A stretch of 64,000 bases of DNA from Fragum whitleyi (GCA_948146395.1 OX411544.1:95777232-95841231); one strand, 5' to 3'; shown: positions 23,390-35,079, numbered from the stretch's first letter. Numbers and translations are program-made. Notes: generated from the letters alone by a model not told the origin.

Positions 23390-23640
23390 CATAGTGCAAT
23401 AAGAAGCGCGTTGCCCTCCTTATCACTAGGTCACGAATCACAAGGTCACAGGTTCGATCGCCGACGGCATTACTCATACTTTCCGAATATTCGTCTCCCA
23501 CCAATGGGTAAATAATTGGGTTCCCATGTGGGATCGAATTTGGAGATAGGAAAGGATGTAACGGTAATACTGACGTGCGGAATCTATTGTTAGGTGCTCC
23601 AGTCGCTGCGAAATTACTGAGAGATTGTTGAAAGCATTGT
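23390..23640 (+). mobile_element. tRNA-derived SINE, plus strand
   Basis: A tRNA-like head has an A-box region (TAGTGCAATAAGAAGCGCG) and a B box (GGTTCGATC at 23452-23460). The body contains CACCAATGGGTAAATAATTG. The same body occurs inverted at 25225-25400. The head cannot fold as a full tRNA, so it is not a tRNA gene. Confidence 0.55.
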
Positions 23641-24206
23641 TTAACCCAATTCAAACTAGAATTGTCGCAGAGCGGACTTATACCCCCCACAAGCACTTTG
23701 TTAGAATGCAAGTGCTATTAGTGCAGGATGTGTTTGTAACAAATAATGAGGTCATATGCAGCATTTGCATGAAGTTTTATGATTCTAGGTCGTTTGGTTC
23801 TTGAGTTAGAGTCCGGAAACGAAAATTGAACAAAGGCTGACTGTGACCTTGACCTTTGACCTATATGACCCCAAAACGATAGGGCACTTCCTTGGATCAT
23901 AAGCAACATTTGCATAAAGTTTCATGATTGTAGGTGACTTAGTTCTCGAGTTAGAGTCCGGAAACGAAAATTGAACAAGGCTGACTGTGACCTTGACCTT
24001 TGACCTATGTGACCCCAAAACAATAGGACACTTCCTTGGGTCATAAGCAACATTTGTTAAAAGTTTCATGATTGTAGGTCACTTCGTTCTTGAGTTAGAG
24101 TCCGGAAACGAAAAGGTCTACGGACGGATGGACGGACGGATGGACAGACAGACAGACATGGTGAAACCAATATACCTCCCTCTACTTCGTAGGTGGGGGG
24201 TATAAC
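23641..24206 (+). mobile_element. HEL-F element
   Basis: Left part has hairpin CGC-AGA-GCG and TTATACCCCCCAC. The core has units of about 143 bp (AGTTAGAGTCCGGAAACG). A GGACGGATGGACGGACGG block follows, then a terminal hairpin ATACCTCCCTCTAC-TTC-GTAGGTGGGGGGTAT and AAC. Each core unit carries TGACCTTGACCTTTGACCT. Confidence 0.88.
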
Positions 24207-24214
24207 AATTTATA

Positions 24215-24560
24215 AGAAAAATAATTGTAAAAATGAATATTACTCGTACAAATGAAGAATCATACATATTTCGTGCGTTCTGATTAGCTGAAGAATATCA
24301 TTTATTTCTCATAGAAAACAATACTGAGTATGCAGTTATTTTTAAAGTTGACCCCAAAGAAATATCTAGTCGAAAAAAGTACAAACATGTTTTTCTTTGT
24401 GACATTAGATTTCAGATATAAAGGGGGATTGTTTGTTCAAGGAGGTTTGAAACTAAACGACTTAATATGCTCGTGTAAGAATCCGATCGCGTATTCATTC
24501 AGTTTGATTTGTGGCTTTTAGTTTCCTACCGCCATGAAATCATTAAAAACTATCTCCACC
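24215..24560. repeat. Dispersed repeat Y, copy 1
   Basis: Similar to 42950-43250: GTGCGTTCTGATTAGCTGAA, ATTTCTCATAGAAAACAATAC, then AGTTTCCTACC. Orientation is the same in both copies. The short frames inside have no known domain. Confidence 0.5.
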
Positions 24561-24603
24561 TCTTAAATGCTATAGATTATTTTTTTGACTTCTCCAAACC
24601 TGT

Positions 24604-24995
24604 TACAGTTAGTTACATCGTGAAATTGACATTCATCTCAATCAAACCCTATCTAAATCGCTCACCCAGCGCTCCAATCATTCATTCCAAACACTCTCTC
24701 AAACCATAATAACTATACCTAGAGAAAAATCGCGATTTCACTGACTTAATTGAACTAATGAGCGTCTGATTGGTCCTAGGAAAGAAAGGAAGCTATTTAT
24801 AAAACTTTTATAGCATATTTTATTAAAGAAATGTAAAAAATATCACTTATTTTTTTCTTCAGGATGACCAAAATAAGCAATATTGGATTACATCCCTTTA
24901 ATTTCACCCCAAGCCCATTCATCGCACTCATTTTAAATAATTCCGAAATCATTCCAAAACCATTTACCTTGTCAATTTCACGATGATGTTTACTG
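24604..24995 (-). mobile_element. Element X, complete copy
   Basis: Terminal inverted repeats ACATCGTGAAATTGACA and TGTCAATTTCACGATG. Inner landmarks are CTAAATCGCTCACCCAGCGC and TATTGGATTACATCCC. About 390 bp, no coding capacity: a non-autonomous DNA element. Confidence 0.75.
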
Positions 24996-25224
24996 TAGCT
25001 CATATGAATACTCTTTCTTTTGATACCATTAACTGAATGGCATAAACCTGATATTTAGTGTAGATGTACAGAAGTAAATTTATGTACATGTGAATGTCTA
25101 TTCTGAAAAAAGAAATTCAGTACACAGTAAAATTCTGATAATTGCATTACTTTTTTAAGATCGTTACTGTATAAATTGATTGATTGAATGGATTCTTGGT
25201 ATTTTCTCTCACCAGTACTACGTC

Positions 25225-25400
25225 ACATCCTTTCCTTGCCCCTAGTCCCTAGCTGCTATCTCACATAGATCTATGATTATCGACCCATTGATGAGAGACA
25301 AAATAGTCGGAAAGGATGAGTGCCGCCATACATGATCGAACCTGGGACCTCTACATTGATGATACAATACCTGAATAAAGGCTAAAGTTTTCTGTTCACT
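25225..25400 (-). mobile_element. tRNA-derived SINE, minus strand, second copy
   Basis: On the minus strand: AGGTCCCAGGTTCGATC, then CATCCTTTCCGACTATT and CATCAATGGGTCGATAAT, matching the body of the copy at 23390-23640. Confidence 0.5.
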
Positions 25401-25465
25401 CCCACTCAGTTTTTCATGAGAAAGCACGACTGATTTATCTGAAAGTTTCAGATAAATATATTATA

Positions 25466-25713
25466 ACAAACAAGAGTTGTCCAGGGACAACAAAGCTTGC
25501 CCCAATAGCTGCTTGTCACAAACAGCACTTGACCAAAAATCAAAGTTTAAGGTCAATTATTCGCAGTAAAAGTCCACGATCTATTAAATATATTAGTCTG
25601 CTTTATAATTAATAAAGAAAAATAAAAACATTTTCATTTTTAAATACATGTAAAAGGTTAGGTAAGGTGCGAGCCTACAGGCTCATAAAATTACTTGTGG
25701 AATATCATGGTAT
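25466..25713 (+). mobile_element. HEL-type left end, truncated
   Basis: ACAAACAAGA followed by a 6-bp hairpin GTTGTC-CAGG-GACAAC and AAAGCTTGCCCC. Cut off by the HEL-E element. Confidence 0.65.
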
Positions 25714-26676
25714 TAAATTCAAGAGGATTATAATGGTCCTATATCGCTCAGCTTCGTACCTTTGTCGCATCTAATAAATCAAATTTTCCAGCAAAGTCAT
25801 AATTGTACTGTTATGATTTGAGGCCTCTTGGACTATAGACAAAACATTGTCATATAGGCCCCTTTTCCCGTGATATGGCAAGGGTCCTTCCCATTTTCAA
25901 TGGGATTGATCCTTGTGACCTGACAATCGTTCTGACCTAGTTTCACGAAAATTGGACTATTTTTGTGGCCTCAAGAGTCTTTATTAGAAAATTGTCATAT
26001 AGGCCCGTTTTCCCGAGATATGGAACTGATCCTTGCCATTTTCAAAAAGGGTTCATTCTTGTGTCCTGACAAACATTCTGACCAAGTTTCATGAAGATTG
26101 GAAATGTTTCTGGCTTCTAGAGCGTAAACATGAAAATTGTCATTAAGGCCCCCTTTCCAATGAAATGGCAAAGATCCTTCCCATTTTCAATAGGGTTCAT
26201 CCTTGTGACCTGACAACCATTCTGACCACATTTCATGAAGATTGGACAATTTTTCTGGCCTCTAGAGCGTGAACAAAAAAATTGTCACAAAGGTCCCTTT
26301 TCCCGTGATATGTCACAGATCGATCCGTTTTTGATAGGGTTCATCCTTGTGATCTGACAATCATTCTGACCATGTTTCATGAAGATTGGCCAAATATTTG
26401 TGGCATCTAGAGTGTAAACCAGGAAATCGTCATTTAGGCCCCTTTTCCCATGATATGGCACAGATCCTTCCCATTTTCAAAAAGGTTTATCCTTGTGACC
26501 TGGCTAACATTCTGACCAAGTTTCACGAAGATTGGACAATATTTGTGGCCTCTAGAGTGTAAACACTTAAATTGTTGACGTCGGACGACGCATGACGCAC
26601 GATGGACGACAAACGATGGTCATTCAATGATCACAAAAGCTCACATTGAGCATGATGTGCTCATGCGAGCTAAAAA
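25714..26676 (+). mobile_element. HEL-E element
   Basis: Left TTCAAGAG, hairpin GGATT-ATAAT-GGTCC (wobble pairs), TATATCGCTCAG. Units of about 147 bp follow (TTCATCCTTGTGACCTGAC). Then GACGACGCATGACGCACG and a terminal hairpin AGCTCACATTGAGCA / TGTGCTCATGCGAGCT, then AAAA. Confidence 0.85.
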
Positions 26677-26679
26677 GGT

Positions 26680-27930
26680 TGATCATCTAATCAGTGCATT
26701 AATGAAGCATCATTTTTCTAGCAGTTCGCATTCGCAAAATATATGCAAGTTTAAAGCAATATGCCAAAGATTCAAAAGTCAGAGTCAAGATTCCAAAGTC
26801 AAGGGACTTGGTCACAGGAGAAAGCCTATCTCACCTGTTGAATTAGGACATTAAGCATAATAGACATAAGTATAAGCAATCAGAAAGTATAAACAAGGTT
26901 AATGTTTTTGGTTAGAGTTTTTATAAGTACAAATATGGTCAATTTATTATCAATTTAGCTAAAAGGTCACCAAAGGAATATCCATGCCAAGTTTCATTGC
27001 AATCGATGCAATGGTTTGAGAGGAGAAGACTTTTAAAGATTTCAATGTGAAAATAAGCTCCGTCCTACCACGCTAACTTTGGGGGGAAAGGGGGAGTCAA
27101 TCAAAACTTCTCCAACAATTTAAGAAGAGGGTCACCTAAGAAACATTTCTACCAAGTTTCCGTCCATTAAAATCCGTCTATAAGTTTTGGGAAAAAGAAG
27201 ATGTTTAAAGAAAAAGTTTACGCACGCACGTCAGGACGCACACACGCCGGACACACCGACATGACAAAAGCTTCGGCCAGTGGAGCTTGAAAGCATTCAG
27301 ATAACATAGGCAAGGTTAGAGTTTTTTGGGTAAAAGTTTTTGGTTGGAAATTTTGGTCTACAAATGGTCAAGGTGAAAGTCAAAATGTCAAGGAGATTAC
27401 CCGGTAAGTGTAAATAGGACATAAAGATGTCCGTAGGCAAGAGCATAAGAAAATATAGAAAAAAATAGTTTTTTAGTTTAAGATTTTTGGTATTTTTTTA
27501 AGTCCATAAAAGGTAGAGGTCAAGGTCAATTGTCAAGGACCTTGGTATCTGGGGAAAGCCTACTACCAGGTGAGTGTGTGTATTTTAAGTAATGATGTCC
27601 ATAGGTAACACATTAAAAAATATAAGAAAGGTTGAAGTTTTATTGTTAAATTTTTCGGCAAATGTTTTTTCATTTTTTTTCTAGGGCTATATAAGTTCAA
27701 GGTAAAATTAAATTTGTCTTTGATGAAAGACAATTAATTAATTACCTGATGTGTGTGAATATGAAGTTATGATACCTCTAGGTAAAAACATCCAGAAAAA
27801 CAATGTTAACGTTTTTGTTTTTGGTATCAGTGTTTCGGTTAAAGTTCTCAATGAAAGGCCACTGTCTCAAGGTCAATTTAACATGGACGCTGGTATCAAA
27901 TGAAAGCCCTTATATGGATTGTTTGTTCAA
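26680..27930 (+). repeat. Tandem repeat interrupted by a HEL-C fragment
   Basis: Units with GTCAAGG...CTTGGT..CAGG.GAAAGCC occur at 26797, 27387 and 27532. The run is interrupted at about 26945-27293 by a HEL-C-like end (GTTTACGCACGCACG, TTCGGCCAGTGGAGCTT). Confidence 0.6.
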
Positions 27931-27939
27931 TCTAAAGCC

Positions 27940-28410
27940 TCTAGGATAGATTAGCCCAAATTTTCTTCGAGAGAACAGGACTCTTAAAGATTTTTAAGTG
28001 AAAAAATCTCCGCCCAGCCACGCCTATATTTGGGTTTCAATCAAATATCATACCAATTGAAAATTATTTTACCAATTTTTTAAAAGGGTCACCTAAATAA
28101 CACCCATGCCAGGTTCTATTATATCGGCTCATGGCTTGGAAGGAGATGATTTGATAGGGAAAAAATGCCTGGCCCTACCACGCCAATATTTGGGGGTCAA
28201 TCACACTTTCTTCAACAATTTAAGAAGAGGGTCACCATAGGAAAAAATCTACTTAGTTTCATTAAAAAAACATTGGTTTAGGAGTAGAAGATGTTTAAAG
28301 AAAAAATTAATGCACATATGGACGCAACGATGCTCGGACGCAGACACGGACGCATGACGGACAAATCGCAATGATAATAGCTCGCTGGTAACGGTCAGTG
28401 CAGCTAGAAA
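27940..28410 (+). mobile_element. HEL-C related element, 5'-truncated
   Basis: Two to three monomers (CCACGCCTATATTTGGG, AAGAGGGTCACC), a GGACGCAGACACGGACGC block, and a right end AGCTCGCTGG..GGTCAGTGCAGCTAGAA. Confidence 0.7.
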
Positions 28411-28529
28411 CTTTTAATAAATATGGACGCCAACACAGACACTGACGCAGATGATGAAACCGACATCCAAGCTTTCTGAATTTTCGGCAGGGGCGAGCTT
28501 AACAGTTGATCTAATTGTTTTTCCTTGTG

Positions 28530-29590
28530 AGTTGTTGTTGACGAAATAGATGATAATCTTTTGTTTCAGTGTCAGATCGATTTACATTTCATTGCGTGAA
28601 CACCAAAAGCTTTATTTTCACGAATGATGTGGCCACAAAAGAAACTAGAACTCTCGCAAAGCGAACTAATACCCCTCACAAGCACTTTGTCAGAATGCAA
28701 GTGCTATTAGTGCAGGATATGTTTGTAACAAAAATTGAGGTCATATGCAGCATTTGCATGAAGTTTCAGGATTCTAGGTCGCTTGGTTTCAGAGTTAGAG
28801 TCCAGAAGTGAAAAATGAACAAAAATTGACTGTGACCTTGACCCTTGACCTATATGACCCAAAAACAATAGGGCACTTCCTTGGATCATAAGGAACACTT
28901 GCATAAAGTTTCATGATTGTAGGTAACTTGGTTCTCGAGTTAGAGTCCGGAAACGAAAATTGAACAAAGGCTTACTACCACCTTGACCTTTGACCTATGT
29001 AACCCCAAAACAATAGGGCACTCCCTTGGGTCATAAGAAATATTTGTATAAAGTTTCATGATTGTAGGCAACTTGGTTTTTGAGTTAGAGTCCGGAAACG
29101 AAAATTAAACAAAGGCTGACTGTGACCTTGACCTTTAACCTATGTGACCTAACAACAATAGGGCACTTCCTTGGATCAAAAGGAACATTTGTATAAAGTT
29201 TCATGATTGTAGGTCATTTGGTTCTTCAGTTAGAGTCCGGAAACGAAAAGGTCTACGGACGGACGGATTGACGGACAGACGGACGGATGAACGGACGGAT
29301 GAACAGACAGACGGACATGGTGAAACCAATATACCCCCCTCTACTTCGTAGGTGGAGGGTATAATAAAGCTTTTGTTTGTCTCAAAATGAAGTATGAATC
29401 AATCTTGTTCGAAAAAAAAAGGATTGTTTTATTTCTTTAATGCAAAAATGAGACAAAATCAGAAAATGTGAGGGCATATTTCTTAATGCGCGTCATTTTG
29501 CTTGTAATTGCTATAAAATTTTCTAGAATATTTCCACATTTTGCGCTCCGTTAAGATGACGTGAGATAGAGTGAAACTTAAGAAAGCAGG
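28530..29590 (-). mobile_element. Element Z, split by HEL-F
   Basis: 28530-28631 and 29367-29590 match, in inverse orientation, the continuous copy at 47870-48185 (AGATCGATTTAAATTTC..., AATGAGACAAAAT..., GGAGCG). The middle is replaced by the HEL-F copy, so the HEL-F insertion is younger. Confidence 0.65.
28632..29366 (+). mobile_element. HEL-F element, second copy
   Basis: Left hairpin TCGC-AAA-GCGA then ACTAATACCCCTCAC. Units follow as in 23641-24206, then a GGACGGATTGACGGAC block and a terminal hairpin ATACCCCCCTCTAC-TTC-GTAGGTGGAGGGTAT. Confidence 0.88.
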
Positions 29591-29867
29591 GTATAAGTTT
29601 TTAATAAATTTTACTGGTAAGGCAGTGAGTTTAACAAATGATAAACTACTGATATTTGTCGATAAACCACAGAAGAACAGTTAAGGAATTCTCTTTAATC
29701 ATACACACAAAACTTAACCGGGAACAGCCATATAAATGAATATTATTAGAAGAATGGTATTAAATGTTTTCAAAAGGGACGTCCGAGAAATATTCATGCC
29801 AAGTTCAGCTTAAAATAATTAAATGTTTCGATAGAAGACGTCTTAAGATCTCAAGTCAACAAGTCAA

Positions 29868-30465
29868 CAAGAGGACTTAAATGGTCCTAAATAGATCATC
29901 TAAGTCTGACAGACCCCTTTGACATCAAACCAATAAGATTTGATCGATTTGGAGATAATTTCTACATAGTATCATAACCCTAAACTACTTTAATGTAAGA
30001 TAATGGTTGGAGTATTTTCTTTTTAGTTTCCGGTAACTTGAAAAAAAGGCGTATTAGGCTAAGGACGCTGTTTGAATTACATGGTACTGTATGGAATATC
30101 ATGCATTAATATTCCCATATTTCTTTATTTTCAAGCAATAATAACTATAATCTTTCATATCTGTCAATATCATTTCATGTATTTTCCACTAGAAATTAAC
30201 GAAAATTTGAATATTTATGCATTATATTCTATTTCATGACCCCATTTCATTCAGCGCTATATGGAGCCGTAAGACGCCCTAAAAATGGTATATCTTATTT
30301 TTGTATTACCCCTTTGTTTGTAAGTAAAATAGAATATGCCTCGACAAACCTGAAGTTTGACCCAAGGGGCATTCTATGAACAAACTTGATTTAGGTCAAG
30401 ATTGGCCAGCCATTTTAGGAGATATTCAAAGACTTTGTGGACGACCACATAAGCTCACCTTCAAA
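29868..30465 (+). mobile_element. HEL-B-like element, right hairpin broken
   Basis: Left CAACAAGAG, hairpin GGACT-TAAAT-GGTCC, TAAATAGATCATC. Ends with GTGGACGACCACATAAGCTCACC without the second arm. Confidence 0.6.
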
Positions 30466-30760
30466 TAGCCAAACATAATTCCGCGCTGCCAAGCCAATTT
30501 TGTGGGATCAATCAGAATTTCATGAATATGTTTGGGGAGGGCCAACCAAGGAGCATTAACGAAAAATTATGTTTAAAATAGCCCATTGCTGTTGAAGATA
30601 TTATAAAGACTGCAAAAAAAGAATACGCCCGTCCTAACGGGACCATATTAAGGGGACAGGAACAATTTTTGAGAAGCTTCACCTAGGAACCAATTCTGAC
30701 ACTTTGGTTGAAATTGACCTGGTCGTTACTAAGAGAAGATCTTTAAAGAATTTTTCATGA
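30466..30760 (+). repeat. HEL-C core fragment
   Basis: CCGCGCTGCCAAGCC, GGGATCAATCAGAATTTC and similar HEL-C phrases; no ends. Confidence 0.45.
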
Positions 30761-31203
30761 CTTCCAATGCCCAACGAACGAGGAAAGAAACCTCACATTG
30801 GCCACTCATTCCGCTTAAAGGCAGCCTTGTTAAATATATTTTAAGCTATTGTTTTGAAACATTAAAATGGATGAGTATAAATGAAATTATCCAAAAAGAA
30901 TGCGTTACTTTTCAACAGTCCCTCGTAGATAACTGTAACGAAAATAAAGCCTTTACGGTAACGCCCATTCTTACAGGATTTCTTTTTTTCTTTTTCAAAC
31001 AAAAAAAGCATACATTTAAGTTAAAGCAGTTTTCCTCTTCCCACATACGTTATTTAAACAATAACAGTTGAGTATTTTAATCTGCATATACTTTTATCAG
31101 TGTATTTATTTATTTGAAGAAACAGAAACTTAGAGGGAAAGAAGTATAAGCCTATTTGAAAGGGTTTTTTTTTAATAAACTCTTAAAATTATTAACAAAA
31201 TAT
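30761..31203. other. Non-repeat DNA, nothing firm
   Basis: A 104-codon plus-strand frame crosses this stretch and has no recognisable domain or supporting splice context. Confidence 0.4.
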
Positions 31204-31400
31204 CCAGGGGCCAGTTTCATCAAAACATTTAAGACGTATTTTTATCTTACCGATGACTTATACCATAAATTTAGGACAAAAATCACGTAACACCAATCTA
31301 TCAATACCAATGTAAAGTGATTGTTGGTTTAACTGTTTCGAAAGTCACCAGTAAGACAAAAATACGTCTTAATTATTTTGATGAAAAAGGCCCTAGGGGT
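31204..31400. mobile_element. Palindromic MITE, about 195 bp
   Basis: Arms face each other: GGGGCCAGTTTCATCAAAA with AAGACGTATTTTTATCTTAC on the left; GTAAGACAAAAATACGTCTT with TTTTGATGAAAAAGGCCC on the right. Loop about 100 bp, no coding capacity. Confidence 0.75.
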
Positions 31401-31559
31401 TTTGAAGCAATTATTTATATATCCAAAATTTATTCCCGTCTATTACATGTAAAAAGATTTAAGCTGGATAAGATGAAATATGTTAATACTACTGATATAA
31501 AGTGAATTTCAGACAACTTTTTTTATAATTATGCAAACTATATTTAAAGTAAACTTTAC

Positions 31560-32310
31560 ATAAACAAGAGCGCAAGAATGGCCCTTAACCAACCACCCGA
31601 ATTTCAATGGTTTATTTGACATTTCATTGTCACCCAAGTAACATTCTGGCAAAGTTTCATTCAAATTTGCCTAGTGGTTAAGGAGATGTATTTCAAAAAT
31701 TCAAAGTGAAAATAGACCATGCCCTGCCATGCCCATTTGAATGGCCAATCAGAATGTCTCAAAAATTGAAAAGGGTCACCAATGAACATTTTCTGGCAAA
31801 GCTTCATTGGAAATAGTCTATTAGTTTATGAGGTGATTTTGTTCACAGATTCCAAAGTGCCCAAAGGTACCACCATGCAACAACTATATTTTATGGGCTG
31901 ACAAATTTTCGTGAATCTGATTTTGAGAAAAGAAATAATCATGCCAAAATCAATTAAAATTTCCGAATTGATGTTGGAGAAGAGAAATTTCCAAGATTTA
32001 AAACTAGAAAGAAGCCCCGCTACGCCACACCCCTGGGAGAGGGGCGTGGTTCAATAAAAATTCCACGTTATTGTTTTGAGAAAGGTCACCCAAAGAACTT
32101 TTCCGCCAAGTTGGATTGAAATCCTCCCATTGGTTACCGAGGAGAGTATTTTTAATTAGTATGTTTAAAGATTCTGGGGTCTTATTAAGCCCCATCCTGC
32201 CACTCCCATATTTGAAGATCAATAAAAAGTCTGCAAACAAGTTTTGAGAAGGGTCACCCAAGGAACATTTCTGCCAAGTTTGGTTGAAATCCGCCCATTG
32301 CTTAAAACTG
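31560..32310 (+). mobile_element. HEL-C element, right end missing
   Basis: Left ATAAACAAGAGCGC and AATGGCCCTTAACCAACCACC, then five HEL-C monomers (GGTCACCCAAAGAAC, TTGAAATCCGCCCATTG). No terminal hairpin. Confidence 0.6.
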
Positions 32311-32600
32311 TCTTAAAACTAGTACAATATTTGGATTGCTTGAAAATTAAGATGGTGATATTTCAAATGAAGAAGACTTCTTTTATTTTGATTAAGGTAT
32401 GAACCTGAATACCAATTATGTTGAATGAATCCACTTTGTGTGTTCACACATGTACAGTCTTCAGATTCAATTAACAGCAACAAAAAAATTCATTTGTTGA
32501 ATAGAAAAAGTTTTTTTGTTGTTGTTGATTAATTTTCTATTCCTACAAAGTAACCAGCAAATAAATAACTTGCCTGAAGGCTGTCTAATTTCTCCCTTAC

Positions 32601-32688
32601 CATCGAAGAATGTTTGAATTAATTCATACTGTGCATCTGTTGCAGATAATATACTCTGAGCAACATCTTCCAATGAGTGTAGATGAAA
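32601..32688 (-). CDS. Candidate internal exon following the 37952-38045 exon
   Basis: A minus-strand acceptor CAATTGCAG is followed by 88 nt encoding FHLHSLEDVAQSILSATDAQ and YELIQTFFD, then a GTAAGG donor, leaving in phase 1. It enters in phase 0, which matches the exon at 38045-37952. The joined peptide looks like a continuous helix. An alternative GC-type donor (GCAAGT) lies 27 nt further on, in the same phase. The next known minus exon (acceptor at 20846) needs a phase-0 partner, so at least one exon is missing if these belong to one gene. Confidence 0.4.
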
Positions 32689-32889
32689 CTGCAATTGAAG
32701 AAATTTGATATCTATAAAAGAATAATGTGTATGATAATGGATTAATGGCGTGCTTTCAGTATAAAGAGTGTCAATACACATAGCAAACTAGTTTTTAACT
32801 TAAATTGGTAAACAAAGAGCCGTTTGTGACATGTAATGCTCCCCGATCGGTGCTTAAAAATTATGGTATAAATAAAAAGCTTTATATAA

Positions 32890-33357
32890 AAAACAAGATG
32901 TGTTTGTGAAACACGAATGCCCCCATAATGGTATTTTTTTTCAAAGTTTGACCTTGACAGATGACCTTGACCTTGTCACATGACATTGACTTTGGTACCA
33001 GTGGATGCGGATCATTGAGATCTATCATCATGCCAAATATTAGCTTTGTATCTTGAATAGGCTTAAAGATATCGGCAAGGTTAAGTTTTCGGGGCATTTT
33101 TTTTTTCAAAGTTTGACCTTGACAGATGACCTTGACCTAGTCACATGACCTTGACTTTGGTACCAGCGGATGTGGATCATTGAGATCTATCATCATACCA
33201 AATATTAGCTTTGTATCTTGAAAAGGCTTGAAGAAATGGGCAAGGTTAAGTTTTCGGGTTAAGTTTTCGGACAGACGGATGGACAGACGAACGGACGGAC
33301 AGACAGACGGACATGAGTAAAACAATATGCCCCCGATCTCTCGATACGGGGGCACAA
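32890..33357 (+). mobile_element. HEL-G element, complete and short
   Basis: Left AAACAAGAT, 6-bp hairpin GTGTTT-GTG-AAACAC, then GAATGCCCCC. Two units of about 170 bp follow (GACAGATGACCTTGACC, GGATCATTGAGATCTATC). A GACGGATGGACAGACGAACG block is next, then a terminal hairpin TGCCCCCGAT-CTCTC-GATACGGGGGCA and AAA. The left ATGCCCCC repeats the left arm of the terminal hairpin. Confidence 0.9.
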
Positions 33358-33900
33358 AAAATATTAGCCTTTTCAATGACTGATGACATTGACTAAAATA
33401 TCTGCTTAAAGATCTTGTCATATGCAATACACATGTGAAATATGAAGGATTTATCACCTACCATTGCAAAGGAAAGGCCAATACACAAACATCTTGTTAG
33501 AAGATATACACCTGTGAACTAAGTATGTACACAATGCAATTTACATTTCATATATTGCTAATTTACAGTTTTTATTACCGAAATAATTGACCTTGACTTC
33601 GCCTATTGCATTTGTTTTCATTATCTAGTAAAAGGTCTTGTCACAATTATGCACATTTGAAATACTTGTATGAAGGCTTTATCACTTACCATTGCAATTT
33701 TATTGCCAATATTAAAGTTAAAACTTTCCATTTTTTAACCTTGAAAAATTACCTTGACCTTGGTACCAACAAAAGGTTTTGCAACAAACAATGTATGTGT
33801 GAAATACGAAGAACATATCTATTATCACCCAAAGGGTAATAATGGCCAATATAAGTTTTTGGAGGACAGAGAGCTTGTGTCAATCTAATATACTGACCCA
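33358..33900 (+). repeat. Decayed HEL-G-like tandem units
   Basis: Repeated TGTGAAATA(T/C)GAAG, TTATCAC.TACCATTGC and GACCTTGAC; also seen at 38060-38260 and 48740-48910. Confidence 0.5.
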
Positions 33901-34754
33901 CACAAAAAAAAGAATTGCACTAGAACAATTTTATTGATACAGAAATATTTCGGTAGCAAGCTTAATTTTGACATTTCAATGAACAGTTATTTTCAAACTT
34001 GTAGTAAAAGATCAATGATTGCAAGAATTGAGAAAACGGTGATATGTGAGTCTATGTACAGCTCCAAATATAGGGCCCTGGAGATATGATGAAATGAAAC
34101 TACTCTGATCTAGGAAATGATTGGCTATATGATCTTTGAATGGACATGTGTGAATGTAATGATTTAAGAAGGTTTGGTGTTTGTCAGAGACTTATTCCAA
34201 AGACATTGTCAAACAGCCAAAGTTGTCTAGAAATCTGTGGGTTCAATTCCTTAGTTGCCTATACAAGTTGTTTGTGTCATTTAATTATTATAAAGTTTAG
34301 GGTCGTTAACTGAAATCCAAAACTAAAGGCCAAGATAATTGAAGTGTATTGATTCTTTAAATGCATTTTTCTTTGATTTGGAATTGAATTGCAGGTTTTC
34401 TAATGAAAATTGACACCAAACAATACCTTTTTTGGCAGTTTTAACATTAGAACCTACTCAGGAAAACAGCGTACATTTGAATTTTAAAAAATCCATTTGC
34501 CAAATTCTCCCAATCTAATAAAAGAAGTACCAATGCTATGCTCAACCAATTTAAAAAGCCAAGAAAAAATTTGACTTTAAGTCAGGTGGAATTTACTTTC
34601 ACCAAAGATTATCAAATGTCTGTTAATTTTTACTATTTGCTATGATTCTGAACAATGTGAAGTTTTTTTTGTGGTTCAGTATAGTATAAAATCCCCTTTC
34701 CCATGATGCATATAAACATATACTTTATTTGGCATGAAATGGTTTTACAACATA
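33901..34754. other. Non-repeat DNA, nothing recognised
   Basis: No supported exon or repeat. Confidence 0.45.
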
Positions 34755-35030
34755 ATCATAGCCTTCATGTAAAGAGTTTTTGAACCAAATTTTATGCTGC
34801 TTCTAATTAAAAAAAGACAGTTAGCCCAACTAAACAATATATCAGATTGAAGCTGTTGATGAGCACAAGCAGTTGCACAACATAAAAGGCCACATCTCAA
34901 AACAGAATAGCCAAACCATTGTGGAAAAGAGATATTTTAGTCAGAACCAACAACTTCATAATGGTTGAATAAAATTTGGGTAAATTTGACCAGAATGTAG
35001 ACAAATGTTCCTAATTTAATAACAGTGTAG
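34755..35030 (+). repeat. Dispersed repeat W, copy 1
   Basis: GTAAAGAGTTTTTGAACCAA, TTGAAGCTGTTGATGAGCAC, AAGCAGTTGCACAACATAA and GTAGACAAATGTTCCTA all occur in inverse order and strand at 43870-44640. Confidence 0.65.
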
Positions 35031-35079
35031 TTTTCCTTTTCAAAGTCTGTGAAATAAAAATTTCTGTAACGCAAGTCTA

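Noticed and set aside
23390..23480. Possible tRNA gene
   Set aside because: A- and B-box sequences are present but the acceptor stem and anticodon arm do not close, and the 3' body is shared with an inverted copy, so it is a SINE.
30757..31071. 104-codon plus-strand frame
   Set aside because: Begins in a HEL-C fragment and continues into AT-rich DNA; no domain or homology pattern seen.
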